Shown here one piece after another: positions 27,326 through 36,574 of a DNA stretch of 64,000 nucleotides (positions are counted from its first letter, which is position 1; each line of letters begins with the position of its first letter). Origin of the DNA: Anaerobacterium chartisolvens (GTDB lineage: Bacteria > Bacillota > Clostridia > Acetivibrionales > DSM-27016). A program made the position numbers and the translations under genes. Where the stretch lies: contig NZ_QPJT01000018.1 in the NCBI RefSeq assembly GCF_003337415.1, forward strand, positions 1 through 64,000, in the 5' to 3' direction. The notes below the pieces were generated by a model. It saw only the letters and a program-made list of their open reading frames with translations. It was not told the origin of the DNA and did not search any database.

Positions 27326-27384
27326 TTTATCCGTAGGTACTCGGATTAAATATTGATAAATAAATATAATTACCTACGGATAAA
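27326..27384. repeat. 14-bp perfect inverted repeat upstream of a lipoprotein gene
   Basis: TTTATCCGTAGGTA (27326-27339) and TACCTACGGATAAA (27371-27384) are separated by 31 bp of A/T-rich sequence. The right arm ends 24 bp before the lipoprotein ATG. It could be an operator pair around a promoter, or the ends of a tiny insertion. Confidence 0.5.
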
Positions 27385-27408
27385 TTCTTAACTAATAGGG
27401 GTGAAACA

Positions 27409-28590
27409 ATGAAAGAAGTTACCAAAGTCTTATTTGTAATTTCCATATCTATAATTCTTTTATGTGCTTGCTCATCAAATGAAAGGAGTCTGGGAAACGG
27501 CATCTCAAAAAAAGTCACAAAAGGAGATATAGTATATTATAAAGTTCCTTTGTCTAAAAACAGCTATGATGACATTGTAGCACTTTCCGCTGATAACATA
27601 ATATTTTTTTCATACGAAACTAATACAATCAGGAATTATTATAAATACAACATTTTAAATGATTCTCTTGCAGATCTAGGTAAGCTTGATGCAGAGCTAA
27701 GCAATTATAACAGCACGGTGATCGGCGATAATCTATTTTTTAGTATTGTTAAAAGTATCGAAGGGCAAGCCTTAAGCAAGCTCTACCGGGTTGGATTGAA
27801 AAAAAACACACTTAAGGAAATACGTTCTGATAAGCTCTATCAGGCGTTTGTATATGCCGAAGCCATGTCGGACAGTATTTATTTTCTTAAGGGAGATGTA
27901 AAAGGAGACATAGGCATTACTTATATTGAAGAATTCGACACTCTGGATAATACCTTTAAGAGACTCGCAGAACAGCAATACCGCCGTTCATCGGAAAGCG
28001 GAAACGGAATCAGGCATATTTCATGCTATGGCGGCAAAATATACGCCGTAGTATCTGAGCATAACGGGGGTACGCGTAACTACAAAATATGTGAATATGG
28101 CAAGGATGGAAAAATAAATAAAGCCGTGGACATAAACAGTGTCAAGGACATTATAGGGCAGGAGCAGATAGATGATTTCAGGATCATGGGAAATTATTTT
28201 TTTATTAAAAATTTTTCTAACCGGGCTGCAATTTGTGAAATAAACGGGGACAAGGTAAACAGAATAATTGACAGCGAATATAAGCTTGATATTGCCACTG
28301 ACAGCACTAACAAGGATCAGGACTATTATCTGTTTTACCAAAGGGAGAGCAACAATAAGCCAATTTTGCTTGATGTGAAAAATAACAGTATCATATATCT
28401 TGATTTGGGTTTGGACAATACGTATAATAAGCTCCGCTTCATTCTCTCAGATGATAAGTATAATATACTTGTTTCATATATGTCTAAGGATGGAAAAGAA
28501 GAGGAAAAATATTATTTAAACTTACTGGATTTTATTAATGGTGCGGATAAAGAAGAAATTGATAAAGAAAAGGTGTTGCATATGGAATAG
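27409..28590 (+). CDS. Predicted lipoprotein of unknown function
   Basis: 393 residues. A lipoprotein signal peptide ends in IILLCACSSNERS; the lipobox Cys is at about 21. The mature part is repetitive: short beta-strand segments such as DDIVALSADNIIFFSYE, LSNYNSTVIGDNLFFSIV and SCYGGKIYAVVSEHN suggest a beta-propeller of the DUF5050 or surface-sensor kind. GGGGTG precedes the ATG. A terminator follows at 28673. It has no obvious neighbours to indicate a role. Confidence 0.75.
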   Translation: MKEVTKVLFVISISIILLCACSSNERSLGNGISKKVTKGDIVYYKVPLSKNSYDDIVALSADNIIFFSYETNTIRNYYKYNILNDSLADLGKLDAELSNYNSTVIGDNLFFSIVKSIEGQALSKLYRVGLKKNTLKEIRSDKLYQAFVYAEAMSDSIYFLKGDVKGDIGITYIEEFDTLDNTFKRLAEQQYRRSSESGNGIRHISCYGGKIYAVVSEHNGGTRNYKICEYGKDGKINKAVDINSVKDIIGQEQIDDFRIMGNYFFIKNFSNRAAICEINGDKVNRIIDSEYKLDIATDSTNKDQDYYLFYQRESNNKPILLDVKNNSIIYLDLGLDNTYNKLRFILSDDKYNILVSYMSKDGKEEEKYYLNLLDFINGADKEEIDKEKVLHME

Positions 28591-28672
28591 CTTTTCTTTA
28601 TGGTGAACTCACTTGTGAAGCAGGAGGGGTCCTGAGACTTGGAGTAAAAATACAATTAAATGCAAAATTAAA

Positions 28673-28716
28673 GGCCGGACAAATAGCCTTTTACGGGCTG
28701 TTTGCCGGCCGGTTTT
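28673..28716. terminator. Bidirectional terminator
   Basis: A stem of about 15 bp (GGCCGGACAAATAGCC against GGGCTGTTTGCCGGCC, one bulge) is followed by TTTT on the plus strand and a U-rich tract on the minus strand. It is shared by the convergent lipoprotein gene and the secreted protein gene at 28762. Confidence 0.8.
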
Positions 28717-28761
28717 ATTCTATTGTTGCATCCCCTTTTAAATGGCAGCCTATTTTACGCT

Positions 28762-29526
28762 TTAGAATTTTTCATTGCAGCCTGAAGCAGAGAAGCTTCC
28801 CTCGGATTTCCAGTCATCCTTAAAGCAGCCCCTGTTATCAATATTAACAAGCCCTCCCGGATTTCCGTTATCCGCAAGCGTACGGACGTTAGTGAAGGTA
28901 AATGCAACATCCTTTGAGGTGTTAACGTTTGAAGGGGTTAAGCCTATTGCCTTAAGCTCCACCGGAGTCATATATATGCTGGGATCCGCGCTTTGTGAGT
29001 TCTGAAGCGTCATAGTCTCTCCTACGCTGTAAAAATTGGGAGACCAGCTCGTAAGCACACCTTCCTTAAAGCCTATTGAAAGAAGCGGTGTGTTTAAAGA
29101 GGGGTTAACATGTGTAAATGTCATTTCACAGTATACCTTCCATACATGAAGATATTGGGGCCCAATTTGGAATACCTGGTGGTCGTATGCCTCTGCCTTC
29201 AAATTCAATTGTGATAAAAATTTTACAGTTCCTCCATAGCTGTCATTGTTCAAATCAACCATAAGCTCAACCTCGGCATTGCTTACAAAAGTACTTGTGC
29301 CGCTCATCCCCTTAAATGTGGGGCCGTTGTTGAAGCTGTCCGACGCAAAGCTGAACAGGGTGGTAGGCGGCTCCTTATAATAGGGCTCAGGGGCTACGAT
29401 ACCTAAGTCTTTTTCCGCAGGTATCCCCTCATCATACGGTAAAAAATTCACTGTGTCTGACGCAAAACAGGTTGATCCCGAAAGAAGAACTACAAAAACT
29501 AAAAGGACACTTAAAAACTTTTTCAT
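28762..29526 (-). CDS. Secreted protein of unknown function, 254 aa
   Basis: A signal peptide (MKKFLSVLLVFVVLLSGSTC, cleavage after CFA) is followed by a beta-rich, Asn/Thr/Ser-rich mature domain (VELMVDLNNDSYGGTVKFLS, HVWKVYCEMTFTHVNPSLNT). Two Cys occur near the C-terminus, at NRGCFKDDW and SASGCNEKF, and may form a disulfide. No family is recognised. The start is ATG 29526 (GGAGG 9 nt away), not the TTG at 29532. Confidence 0.7.
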   Translation of the reverse strand: MKKFLSVLLVFVVLLSGSTCFASDTVNFLPYDEGIPAEKDLGIVAPEPYYKEPPTTLFSFASDSFNNGPTFKGMSGTSTFVSNAEVELMVDLNNDSYGGTVKFLSQLNLKAEAYDHQVFQIGPQYLHVWKVYCEMTFTHVNPSLNTPLLSIGFKEGVLTSWSPNFYSVGETMTLQNSQSADPSIYMTPVELKAIGLTPSNVNTSKDVAFTFTNVRTLADNGNPGGLVNIDNRGCFKDDWKSEGSFSASGCNEKF

Positions 29527-29751
29527 TAACAAATACCTCCTGTAGATTTGATTTTTATATATTTAGAGGGATGCAGTAAAAAAAGTAAGTAAATCAGACT
29601 GCCTATAATATATAATAACACATGTAGCTAAAAAATGGAATAATATATAAAAAAATAGTCAGAAGCATTGAAGTTATGACATGAAATGGGAAATAATGAG
29701 GAAATAATTATAACAACTATAGACATAAATAGCATTATAGAGATAAATGGC

Positions 29752-29767
29752 ACTTGTGCGTACAAGT
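29752..29767. promoter_or_regulatory. AraR operator
   Basis: ACTTGTGCGTACAAGT has a perfect 6-bp dyad and closely matches the Bacillus AraR box ATTTGTACGTACAAAT. It overlaps the -35 region of the promoter of the operon that encodes an AraR homologue, so L-arabinose-relieved repression is expected. Confidence 0.85.
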
Positions 29768-29782
29768 TAAGAATAGTATAAT
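29754..29782 (+). promoter_or_regulatory. Promoter of the arabinose operon
   Basis: TTGTGC (29754-29759), a 17-bp spacer and TATAAT (29777-29782), with the AraR box across the -35 element and about 50 bp of leader before the isomerase ATG. The rest of 29527-29751 shows only A/T-rich sequence and the start region of the divergent secreted protein. Confidence 0.7.
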
Positions 29783-29830
29783 AAAAATGCATGTATAAAT
29801 ATTATTAATATTTTTAAGGAGGCCTTTTGT

Positions 29831-31312
29831 ATGTTCAATATTCCGAAGGTAAAGTTAGGTATTGTGGCGGTCAGCAGGGATTGCTTTCCCATCGAACTAA
29901 GCGAAAAAAGAAGGGCGGCGGTTGTCAAAGTCTGTACGGACAAGAACCTTGAGATTAGTGAGATTAAAGTTACAGTAGAAAATGAAAGGGACGTATTAAA
30001 AGCACTTGAGGCTCTTAAAAATGAAGAGATAAATGCCCTGGTGGTATATCTCGGCAATTTCGGGCCTGAAGGCCCTGAAACTCTGTTGGCTAAAGAGTTT
30101 GGAGGACCTGTAATGTTTGCCGCCGCAGCGGAGGAAACAGGCAGCAACTTAATCGGAGGGCGTGGAGACGCTTACTGCGGTATGTTGAATGCTTCCTATA
30201 ATCTGGCATTGAGAAAGCTGAGTCCGTATATACCGGAGTACCCTGTGGGAACCGCTGATGAGATTGCCGATATGATAGGTGACTTTAAAAATATAGCAAG
30301 GATATTAATAGGGCTTTCGGGGCTCAAAATTTTCAGCTTCGGGCCAAGACCGTATGACTTTCTGGCATGTAATGCCCCTATAAAGCCTTTGTACGATCTG
30401 GGAGTGGGTATTATGGAGAATTCCGAGCTGGATTTGTTTGAGTCATATAATGCTCATGCAAATGATCCCCGCATTCCGGCAATTATTGAGGAAATGAAGC
30501 AGGAGCTTGGGGGGGGCAATGTATATCCCGGCATCCTGCCTAAGCTGGCACAGTATGAGATTACTCTTTTGGACTGGATGGAGAATAACTTAGGGGCGTA
30601 TAAATACGCTGTTTTTGCAAATAAATGCTGGCCAGCGTTTCAGACGCAGTTTGGCTTTGTTCCCTGCTATGTCAATTCAAGGCTTGCATCAAGAGGAATA
30701 CCTGTGGCCTGTGAGACTGATATATACGGAGCCTTGAGCGAATATATAATTACCTGTGCAACAGAAATGCCCGCTACACTTCTTGATATAAACAATACCG
30801 TTCCTAAAGACATGTATGATGAAAACAGGGATAAATTTGAGGGCTATAAGCAAAATGATCTGTTTATGGGCTTTCACTGCGGAAATACCCCTTCGTGCTG
30901 CATGAAAAATTCTGCTATGAGCTATCAGAGGATAATGCACAGCCTTCTTGAGCCCGGCAAGGAACCCGATATCACAAGGGGTACCTTGGAAGGAGCCATA
31001 AGGCCGGGAGATATTACCTTCTTCAGACTTCAAAGCACTGCTGACAGCGTTCTAAGAAGCTATGTGGCTGAGGGTGAGATAATTGACGTAGACCCGAATT
31101 CCTTTGGAGGAATAGGAATTTTCGCAATTAAGGAAATGGGAAGGTTCTACAGGCATGTTTTGATAGGGAAAAGGTATCCCCATCATGGCGGGGTGGCATT
31201 TATGCATTCAGGCAGAGTGCTGTTCGCCGCACTCAAAATGCTGGGAATTGGCGATGTAGCGTTTAACCGGCCTGCTTCCATGCTTTATGAGGATGAAAAT
31301 CCGTTTAAATAG
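29831..31312 (+). CDS. L-fucose/L-arabinose isomerase family protein (probable L-arabinose isomerase)
   Basis: 493 residues. It belongs to the FucI/AraA-like fold superfamily but is not classical AraA. Features include the N-terminal Rossmann-like region, YLGNFGPEGPETLLAKEF, the central NKCWPAFQTQFGFVPCYVNS with conserved acidic/Cys residues, and the metal/substrate region MGFHCGNTPSCCM, with HHGGVAFMHSG near the end. These enzymes interconvert aldoses and ketoses using Mn2+. As the first gene of an operon with AraR, AraB and AraD, it very likely supplies the arabinose-to-ribulose step. The ribosome site is AAGGAGG. It could also act on fucose or related sugars. Confidence 0.85.
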   Translation: MFNIPKVKLGIVAVSRDCFPIELSEKRRAAVVKVCTDKNLEISEIKVTVENERDVLKALEALKNEEINALVVYLGNFGPEGPETLLAKEFGGPVMFAAAAEETGSNLIGGRGDAYCGMLNASYNLALRKLSPYIPEYPVGTADEIADMIGDFKNIARILIGLSGLKIFSFGPRPYDFLACNAPIKPLYDLGVGIMENSELDLFESYNAHANDPRIPAIIEEMKQELGGGNVYPGILPKLAQYEITLLDWMENNLGAYKYAVFANKCWPAFQTQFGFVPCYVNSRLASRGIPVACETDIYGALSEYIITCATEMPATLLDINNTVPKDMYDENRDKFEGYKQNDLFMGFHCGNTPSCCMKNSAMSYQRIMHSLLEPGKEPDITRGTLEGAIRPGDITFFRLQSTADSVLRSYVAEGEIIDVDPNSFGGIGIFAIKEMGRFYRHVLIGKRYPHHGGVAFMHSGRVLFAALKMLGIGDVAFNRPASMLYEDENPFK

Positions 31313-31349
31313 CATTACAATTTTGTCGGGAAACAGGTGGAAATATTAG

Positions 31350-32453
31350 ATGAAGGATATTGAAAAGCCCAAGTATCAGAAGCTCAAGGAGTATATTACC
31401 GAAATAATCAAGACCAGAGAATTAAAGACCGGCGAAAAAATGTATTCCGAGAACCAGCTGGCTGAGAAGTTTGAAATAAGCAGGCATACCGTAAGGCAGG
31501 CAATAGGCGAGCTGGTGAGCGAAGGCTGGCTTTACAGGGTACAGGGAAAAGGAACCTTTGTAGACCGCAGGCCTGATGAGAGCACTGTGAGGACAAATAC
31601 TGTTGGTGTAATTACAACTTATTTGAATGACTATATTTTTCCGGCCATTATAAGGGGCATTGACGGTATTCTGTCACAAAACGGCTATAATATAATGCTG
31701 GGTTGCACGTACAACCGGCATGAGAAGGAGCGTACCTGTCTTGAGAACCTGAGAAGCCAGAATATATCAGGACTGATTGTTGAGCCGACAAAGAGTGTGC
31801 TGCCCAACCCAAACCTTGATTTGTACAAGGAGCTAAGTGACAGTGGAATTCCCGTGCTTTTCATACATGGAGCCTATAATGGACTTGACTATTCATATAT
31901 AGTGGAGGACGACGTTCAGGCGGGATATCTGGCCACAAAGCATCTTACAGGCTTAGGGCACAGCAGGATTGGCGGTGTGTTTAAAATTGATGACATACAG
32001 GGGCATCACAGGTTCTCGGGCTTTCAGAAGGCCCATGCAGAGGCAGGACTCAAGCTTCAGGATTCAAGGGTTTTGTGGTTTGATACGTTAGAGGCGGATT
32101 TAAAATTAAGGGCGGGAAGAGAAGAGCAGCTGGAGGCTATTTTATCCGAGATCACTGCCATTGTCTGTTATAATGAGCAAATTGCCGCAGAGGTGCTTGA
32201 CATAATAAGAGAGCTTGGAATGAATGTTCCGGATGATATTTCTATTGTCAGCTTCGATGATTCGCAGCTTGCGGTTGCGTCGGAGGTGAAGCTGACTACC
32301 GTTGCGCACCCTAAGGAAAGGCTTGGAGAGCAAGCTGCCGAAGCTATTATAAGCATGATTAACAGAACCCAGAATTATTATGATGTAAAAATACAGCCTG
32401 AGCTTATCATAAGAGGAAGTACAAAAAGAATTAATTGTCGAAAGGGTGATTGA
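31350..32453 (+). CDS. araR: Arabinose operon repressor AraR (GntR HTH + LacI-type sensor)
   Basis: 367 residues. The N-terminal winged helix of the GntR family (~7-75: YSENQLAEKFEISRHTVRQA, then RVQGKGTFVDRR) is joined to a LacI/periplasmic-binding-type effector domain (~85-360: NTVGVITTYLNDYIFPAIIR, DDISIVSFDDSQLAVASEVK). This chimeric architecture is characteristic of AraR. It should bind the box at 29752-29767 and release it on L-arabinose. It is placed inside the operon it probably controls, 38 bp after the isomerase and 3 bp before araB. Confidence 0.92.
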   Translation: MKDIEKPKYQKLKEYITEIIKTRELKTGEKMYSENQLAEKFEISRHTVRQAIGELVSEGWLYRVQGKGTFVDRRPDESTVRTNTVGVITTYLNDYIFPAIIRGIDGILSQNGYNIMLGCTYNRHEKERTCLENLRSQNISGLIVEPTKSVLPNPNLDLYKELSDSGIPVLFIHGAYNGLDYSYIVEDDVQAGYLATKHLTGLGHSRIGGVFKIDDIQGHHRFSGFQKAHAEAGLKLQDSRVLWFDTLEADLKLRAGREEQLEAILSEITAIVCYNEQIAAEVLDIIRELGMNVPDDISIVSFDDSQLAVASEVKLTTVAHPKERLGEQAAEAIISMINRTQNYYDVKIQPELIIRGSTKRINCRKGD

Positions 32454-32456
32454 TTA

Positions 32457-34136
32457 ATGGATCAAAAGTATACGCTAGGGATAGATTTCGGGTCCCTGTC
32501 AGGGCGTGCGGTGCTTGTTGAAGTAGGAACGGGAAATGAGGTTGCGTCTTCAGTGAAAGAGTATACTCATGCCGTTATGGATGAATATATTCCCGGCAGC
32601 TCTAAAAAGCTTGAGCCTGACTGGGCGTTGCAGCATCCCAATGATTGGCTTGAGGTTTTAAGCGTCACTATTCCTGATGTGCTTAACAAGAGCGGAGTGA
32701 GTCCGGATGATGTTATAGGAGTGGGAGTAGATTTTACTGCCTGCACTGTGCTGCCTGCCGACAGCGACGGTGTCCCGCTGTGCTTTAAGGAACAGTACAA
32801 ATCCAATCCTCACAGCTATCCCAAGCTTTGGAAGCACCATGCCGCTCAGGACGAGGCCAACAAACTCAATGAAATTGCGGTGCAAAGAGGGGAAAGGTTT
32901 GTTGACAGGTATGGAGGCAAGCAATCATCGGAATGGCAGGTAGCCAAGGTATGGCAGGTGGTTAATGAGGCTCCTGAAATATATGATGCAATGGATAGGT
33001 GGATAGAGGGCGCCGACTGGATCACATGGCAGCTTACAGGCGTGGAAAAAAGACAAGTCTGCACTGCGGGATACAAGGGGATATGGCACAAGCAGGACGG
33101 CTATCCGTCAAAGGATTTTTTCAAGGCCCTTGATCCAAGGCTTGAAAACTATGTAGAGGAGAAGCTTTCAAAGGAGCTGTATCCTTTAGGGGCAAAGGCG
33201 GGGGAGATCACCGAAAAGGCAGCGGCTCTTACGGGATTAAAGCCGGGAACCGCGGTATGCGTGGGAAATGTGGATGCCCATGTCTCCCTGCCAGCGGTGG
33301 GTATAACTGAGCCGGGAAAAATGCTTATGATTATAGGTACGTCTAGCTGTGACATATTGCTTGGAACAGAGGAGAAGATAGTTCCGGGAATGTGCGGAGT
33401 TGTTGAGGATGGAGCCATGCCGGGATATTTTGCGTATGAGGCGGGACAGTCCTGTGTTGGCGATCACTTTGACTGGTTCGTCAAGAACTGTGTTCCTGCA
33501 TCTTATACAAAAGAGGCAGAGGAAAGAGGAATAGGCATACACAAGCTTTTAAGGGAAAAGGCTTCAGCCCTTAAGGCAGGAGAGAGCGGACTTGTTGCTC
33601 TGGACTGGTGGAACGGAAACAGGTCGGTGCTGGTAGATGTTGACTTGACGGGAATGCTTTTAGGGTGTACACTGCAGACAAAGCCGGAGGAGATATACAG
33701 GGCGCTTATTGAGGCCACGGCATACGGAAAGAGAATTATAATCGAGACCTTTATAGAGAGCGGCGTGCCTGTCACCGAGCTGTATGCATGCGGAGGAATA
33801 GCTTCAAAGGATGAATTTATGATGCAGATATATGCGGATGTTACAAACATGGAACTGAGGATAGGTGCTTCCGCACAGACCCCCGCGCTTGGCGCAGCCA
33901 TGTTTGCGGCAGTTGCGGCGGGCAAGGAAAGAGGAGGATATGACAGTATAGAGGCTGCGGCAAAGGAAATGGGAAAGGTAAAGGAAAATTTCTTCCGGCC
34001 TATACCCAAAAATGTTGCTGCATATGACAAGCTGTATGCTGAATACAAGCTGCTCCATGATTATTTCGGACGCGGCGGCAATGACGCAATGAAGAGGCTC
34101 AAAAAGATAAAAGCAGAGGCTAAGAGGGAAGAATAA
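32457..34136 (+). CDS. araB: Ribulokinase (FGGY kinase)
   Basis: 559 residues. It phosphorylates L-ribulose to L-ribulose 5-phosphate with ATP. The actin-like ATPase fold starts [19 protein letters not shown], then [13 protein letters not shown], then the FGGY C-terminal domain with [20 protein letters not shown] and the ATP-site motif [20 protein letters not shown]. The length and [13 protein letters not shown] match AraB rather than xylulokinase. It starts 3 bp after araR. Confidence 0.94.
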   Translation: MDQKYTLGIDFGSLSGRAVLVEVGTGNEVASSVKEYTHAVMDEYIPGSSKKLEPDWALQHPNDWLEVLSVTIPDVLNKSGVSPDDVIGVGVDFTACTVLPADSDGVPLCFKEQYKSNPHSYPKLWKHHAAQDEANKLNEIAVQRGERFVDRYGGKQSSEWQVAKVWQVVNEAPEIYDAMDRWIEGADWITWQLTGVEKRQVCTAGYKGIWHKQDGYPSKDFFKALDPRLENYVEEKLSKELYPLGAKAGEITEKAAALTGLKPGTAVCVGNVDAHVSLPAVGITEPGKMLMIIGTSSCDILLGTEEKIVPGMCGVVEDGAMPGYFAYEAGQSCVGDHFDWFVKNCVPASYTKEAEERGIGIHKLLREKASALKAGESGLVALDWWNGNRSVLVDVDLTGMLLGCTLQTKPEEIYRALIEATAYGKRIIIETFIESGVPVTELYACGGIASKDEFMMQIYADVTNMELRIGASAQTPALGAAMFAAVAAGKERGGYDSIEAAAKEMGKVKENFFRPIPKNVAAYDKLYAEYKLLHDYFGRGGNDAMKRLKKIKAEAKREE

Positions 34137-34161
34137 TATTTATATTTAGGAGCAATTTGAT

Positions 34162-34857
34162 ATGTTGAAGGATTTAAAGGAGGCCGTACTGGAGGCTAAT
34201 CTGGAATTACCCCGCAAGGGCCTTGTAACGTATACTTGGGGAAATGTAAGCGGTATTGACCGCAAGAAGGGCTTTATTGTAATAAAGCCAAGCGGCGTTC
34301 CATATGACGAGCTTAAGCCGGAGCATATGGTAGTGCTTGACTTAGAGGGCCGCAAGGTGGAGGGCAAGCTTAATCCGTCCTCCGATACCCCTACCCATTT
34401 GGTTATATACAGGAATTTTGAGAACGCAGGGGGAGTGGTTCATACCCATTCAAGATGGGCGACAATATGGTCGCAGGCAGGGAAGGGGATTCCTGCGCTC
34501 GGGACTACCCATGCCGATTATTTCTATGGGGAGATACCCTGCACCAGAAGACTTACCGAGAAGGAAATAAATTCCGAATATGAAAAGCAAACGGGAGATG
34601 TAATAGTTGAAACCTTTAAGGGTATAGACCCTGCTTTCATTCCCGGAGTGCTTGTAAACAACCATGGTCCCTTCTGCTGGGGAAAGGATGCGGGCGAGTC
34701 GGTTCATAATGCAGTTGTACTGGAAGAGGTGGCTATGATGGCCTACTATACATGCTCGCTTACACCGGGGATAAATGCTGTTGACAGCACGCTGCTGGAC
34801 AGGCATTTCCTCCGAAAGCACGGGAAGAATGCATACTACGGGCAGAGTGCAACATAG
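34162..34857 (+). CDS. araD: L-ribulose-5-phosphate 4-epimerase
   Basis: 231-residue class II aldolase/epimerase producing D-xylulose 5-phosphate. It has [16 protein letters not shown], the SSDTPTH motif (Asp75), the zinc ligands His94 and His96 in [10 protein letters not shown], and His168 in NNHGPFCWG, all expected for AraD. The ribosome site is TAGGAG. It is the last gene of the arabinose operon, followed by a terminator at 34873. Confidence 0.95.
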   Translation: MLKDLKEAVLEANLELPRKGLVTYTWGNVSGIDRKKGFIVIKPSGVPYDELKPEHMVVLDLEGRKVEGKLNPSSDTPTHLVIYRNFENAGGVVHTHSRWATIWSQAGKGIPALGTTHADYFYGEIPCTRRLTEKEINSEYEKQTGDVIVETFKGIDPAFIPGVLVNNHGPFCWGKDAGESVHNAVVLEEVAMMAYYTCSLTPGINAVDSTLLDRHFLRKHGKNAYYGQSAT

Positions 34858-34872
34858 AGAAAAGAGCTTAAA

Positions 34873-34910
34873 AGGGCAGGGCGCATAATTTGCACCCTGC
34901 CCTTGCTTTC
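34873..34910 (+). terminator. Terminator of the arabinose operon
   Basis: AAGGGCAGGG (34873-34882) pairs perfectly with CCCTGCCCTT (34896-34905) around a 13-nt loop, followed by GCTTT. Confidence 0.85.
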
Positions 34911-34945
34911 ATACTTTTATATATAACGCGTTTATATATAACGCC

Positions 34946-35251
34946 CTATTCTGCTATAGCCCTTCTGCCGCCTTTTATTACAGTGATTTCAACATCCTGC
35001 TTTTCCACCTTGGAGGAGAGATCGTCTACCTTCTTCTCAAGCTGCACAAGCTTTTCAAAGGTCTGTGTGTAGCCATCGAATAAAGCCTTGGAGTCGTCAT
35101 GCACCTTGTTCTCCAACATGATTATGTCATTCTTGTCTGCCTTGCTGTCCAGCTTTTTATCCATGCTGTCCAGCCGCTTATCTACCGCCTCAAATTTTGA
35201 GGTCATATCACTGTACATTTTTGTCAGCAGCTCAAACATTTTATCTTCCAC
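34946..35251 (-). CDS. Coiled-coil protein, 101 aa
   Basis: Almost entirely heptad-repeat sequence (FEAVDKRLDSMDKKLDSKAD ... TFEKLVQLEKKVDDLSSKVE) ending in a basic IKGGRRAIAE tail. Similar short coiled-coil proteins are common in clostridia, some linked to phage or transposon tail-like proteins, with no assigned function. The start chosen is GTG 35251 with AAGGAGG 9 nt upstream; the ATG at 35260 abuts the ribosome site. Confidence 0.65.
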   Translation of the reverse strand: MEDKMFELLTKMYSDMTSKFEAVDKRLDSMDKKLDSKADKNDIIMLENKVHDDSKALFDGYTQTFEKLVQLEKKVDDLSSKVEKQDVEITVIKGGRRAIAE

Positions 35252-35332
35252 AATAATCATCCTCCTTCGCTTATTTTATTTTACCAAATTTTAATATAAA
35301 ATACTATAAATTTTTGCAAGCTAATCTATATC

Positions 35333-35353
35333 TTTAGCAATAAAGATTTTACA
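35333..35353. repeat. Solo MITE end overlapping the 3' end of the AraC-type gene
   Basis: TTTAGCAATAAAGATTTTACA is identical to the reverse complement of the right terminus of the MITE at 14420-14632. No second end is next to it. It contains the TAA stop of the AraC-type regulator, so an old insertion or excision may have set the end of that gene. Confidence 0.6.
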
Positions 35354-36239
35354 TTTTTCTGTAGTCGCCGGGGGTCTCTCCGGTGATTTTTTTGAACACC
35401 TCATAAAAAAACTTCATATCATTAAAGCCTGCCTCACGTGCAATGTCTGTTACCTTCATATCCGTTTGCCTGAGCATACGGCACGCCTCGTCAACCCTGA
35501 GCTTCTGTATATAGTCGCTGAAATTGGTGCCCGTAACCTCCTTAAACAGCCTGCTCAAATAGTTTTTACTTATGAACGATTTCATTGCCAGATCCTCAAG
35601 CTTAATGTCGGAGCTGTAGTTCAGCCGGAGATGCTCTATAGCCCTTTGAACAAGAGCTGTGCTTTGAGAAGATGAATTTTTTTTTGAGGTCGGCTCCATA
35701 TACCTGAATATTTTTACAATCAGCTCTATAAGGTATGCCCTTATAATGTCTGTATAGCCCTTCTTCATAAGCTTATACTCGGTATGCATTTTCCCGAACA
35801 GATCTCCTATTTCCTTAAATTCAGTTCCGGAAAGCCTTAAGTCGGGTGTGGGCATCTGCTCCTCGGGGAACAGGGATTTAAACAGGAAGGAGGAGGTTAT
35901 ATCCTGAAAATGTATGCTGCTGAAAAGCGATGCATCCAGAAACTCCGGCATAAAAACGCAATTAAAGGACATAGGCGTCTGGCTGGAGCCGGGCTTTGGA
36001 AAGAAGCTGTGAGGAACGTCGTAATTTATTATAAAAAGATCGCCTCTGGATATTTCATATTCCGACTGGCCCACTATGTGTATGCCTTGACCTGAAATAA
36101 CGTATGTGATTTCTATAAAATCATGCCGGTGCATGACGTTGCAATATTCCTGAAGCTCCTCGGACTTGTTTATGTATACTTTTTCATTAGGCCTGAAAAG
36201 TCTGCTGCCTTTAAGCACAGGATAATTGTTTTTGCTCAA
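35349..36239 (-). CDS. AraC-family transcriptional regulator, probable rhamnose-operon activator
   Basis: 296 residues. The N-terminal cupin sugar-binding domain (~20-120: VMHRHDFIEITYVISGQGIH, GDLFIINYDVPHSF) is followed by the C-terminal AraC DNA-binding domain (~195-296) with two helix-turn-helix units: LEDLAMKSFISKNYLSRLFK, and VTDIAREAGFNDMKFFYEVF then GDYRKM. TTG start, with AGGAG about 11 nt upstream. It is divergent from rhaB, which argues for a RhaS/RhaR-like role in activating the rhamnose genes in response to the sugar. The stop codon lies in a MITE-end sequence. Confidence 0.85.
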   Translation of the reverse strand: MSKNNYPVLKGSRLFRPNEKVYINKSEELQEYCNVMHRHDFIEITYVISGQGIHIVGQSEYEISRGDLFIINYDVPHSFFPKPGSSQTPMSFNCVFMPEFLDASLFSSIHFQDITSSFLFKSLFPEEQMPTPDLRLSGTEFKEIGDLFGKMHTEYKLMKKGYTDIIRAYLIELIVKIFRYMEPTSKKNSSSQSTALVQRAIEHLRLNYSSDIKLEDLAMKSFISKNYLSRLFKEVTGTNFSDYIQKLRVDEACRMLRQTDMKVTDIAREAGFNDMKFFYEVFKKITGETPGDYRKM

Positions 36240-36346
36240 TTTTTATGACGCTCCTAATTCTATAAAGATGATAACAAACCCTAAAGACAGAATAACATAC
36301 TCCAATGATTTTATAAAGGTATTGGTATACTATTATTTTAAGTATA

Positions 36347-36554
36347 TTTATATAGGACGCGATAAAGATTTTACAAACATAGAGGATATAATTGCTTACA
36401 GAAATTTTTAATAGCAACGAAAAGACGCCTTGCGGGGAAATGTCTCACGGGTCTGTCATCAGGCACTTTTCTTAGATGTATTCCTTACGGGTCAAAAAAA
36501 TTTCTTCCATCAAGTTATATCCTCCATGTAAAATCTTTATCACTACATATATAG
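36347..36554 (+). mobile_element. MITE-like element, copy 2 (~208 bp)
   Basis: Second copy of the element at 14420-14632, in the same orientation, with the same terminal inverted repeats (ATAAAGATTTTACA / TGTAAAATCTTTAT) and interior hairpin. It fills most of the 335-bp space between the AraC-type gene and rhaB, so the promoter for rhaB either lies left of it (a TATACT box is near 36326) or is within it. Confidence 0.75.
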
Positions 36555-36574
36555 AAAAACAGGGAGGGACGTTA

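Noticed and set aside
36476-36574. N-terminal extension of rhaB (and likewise 14551-14658 for the 97-aa protein)
   Set aside because: Both extensions are the same MITE terminus read in frame; good ribosome sites precede the internal starts at 36575 and 14659.
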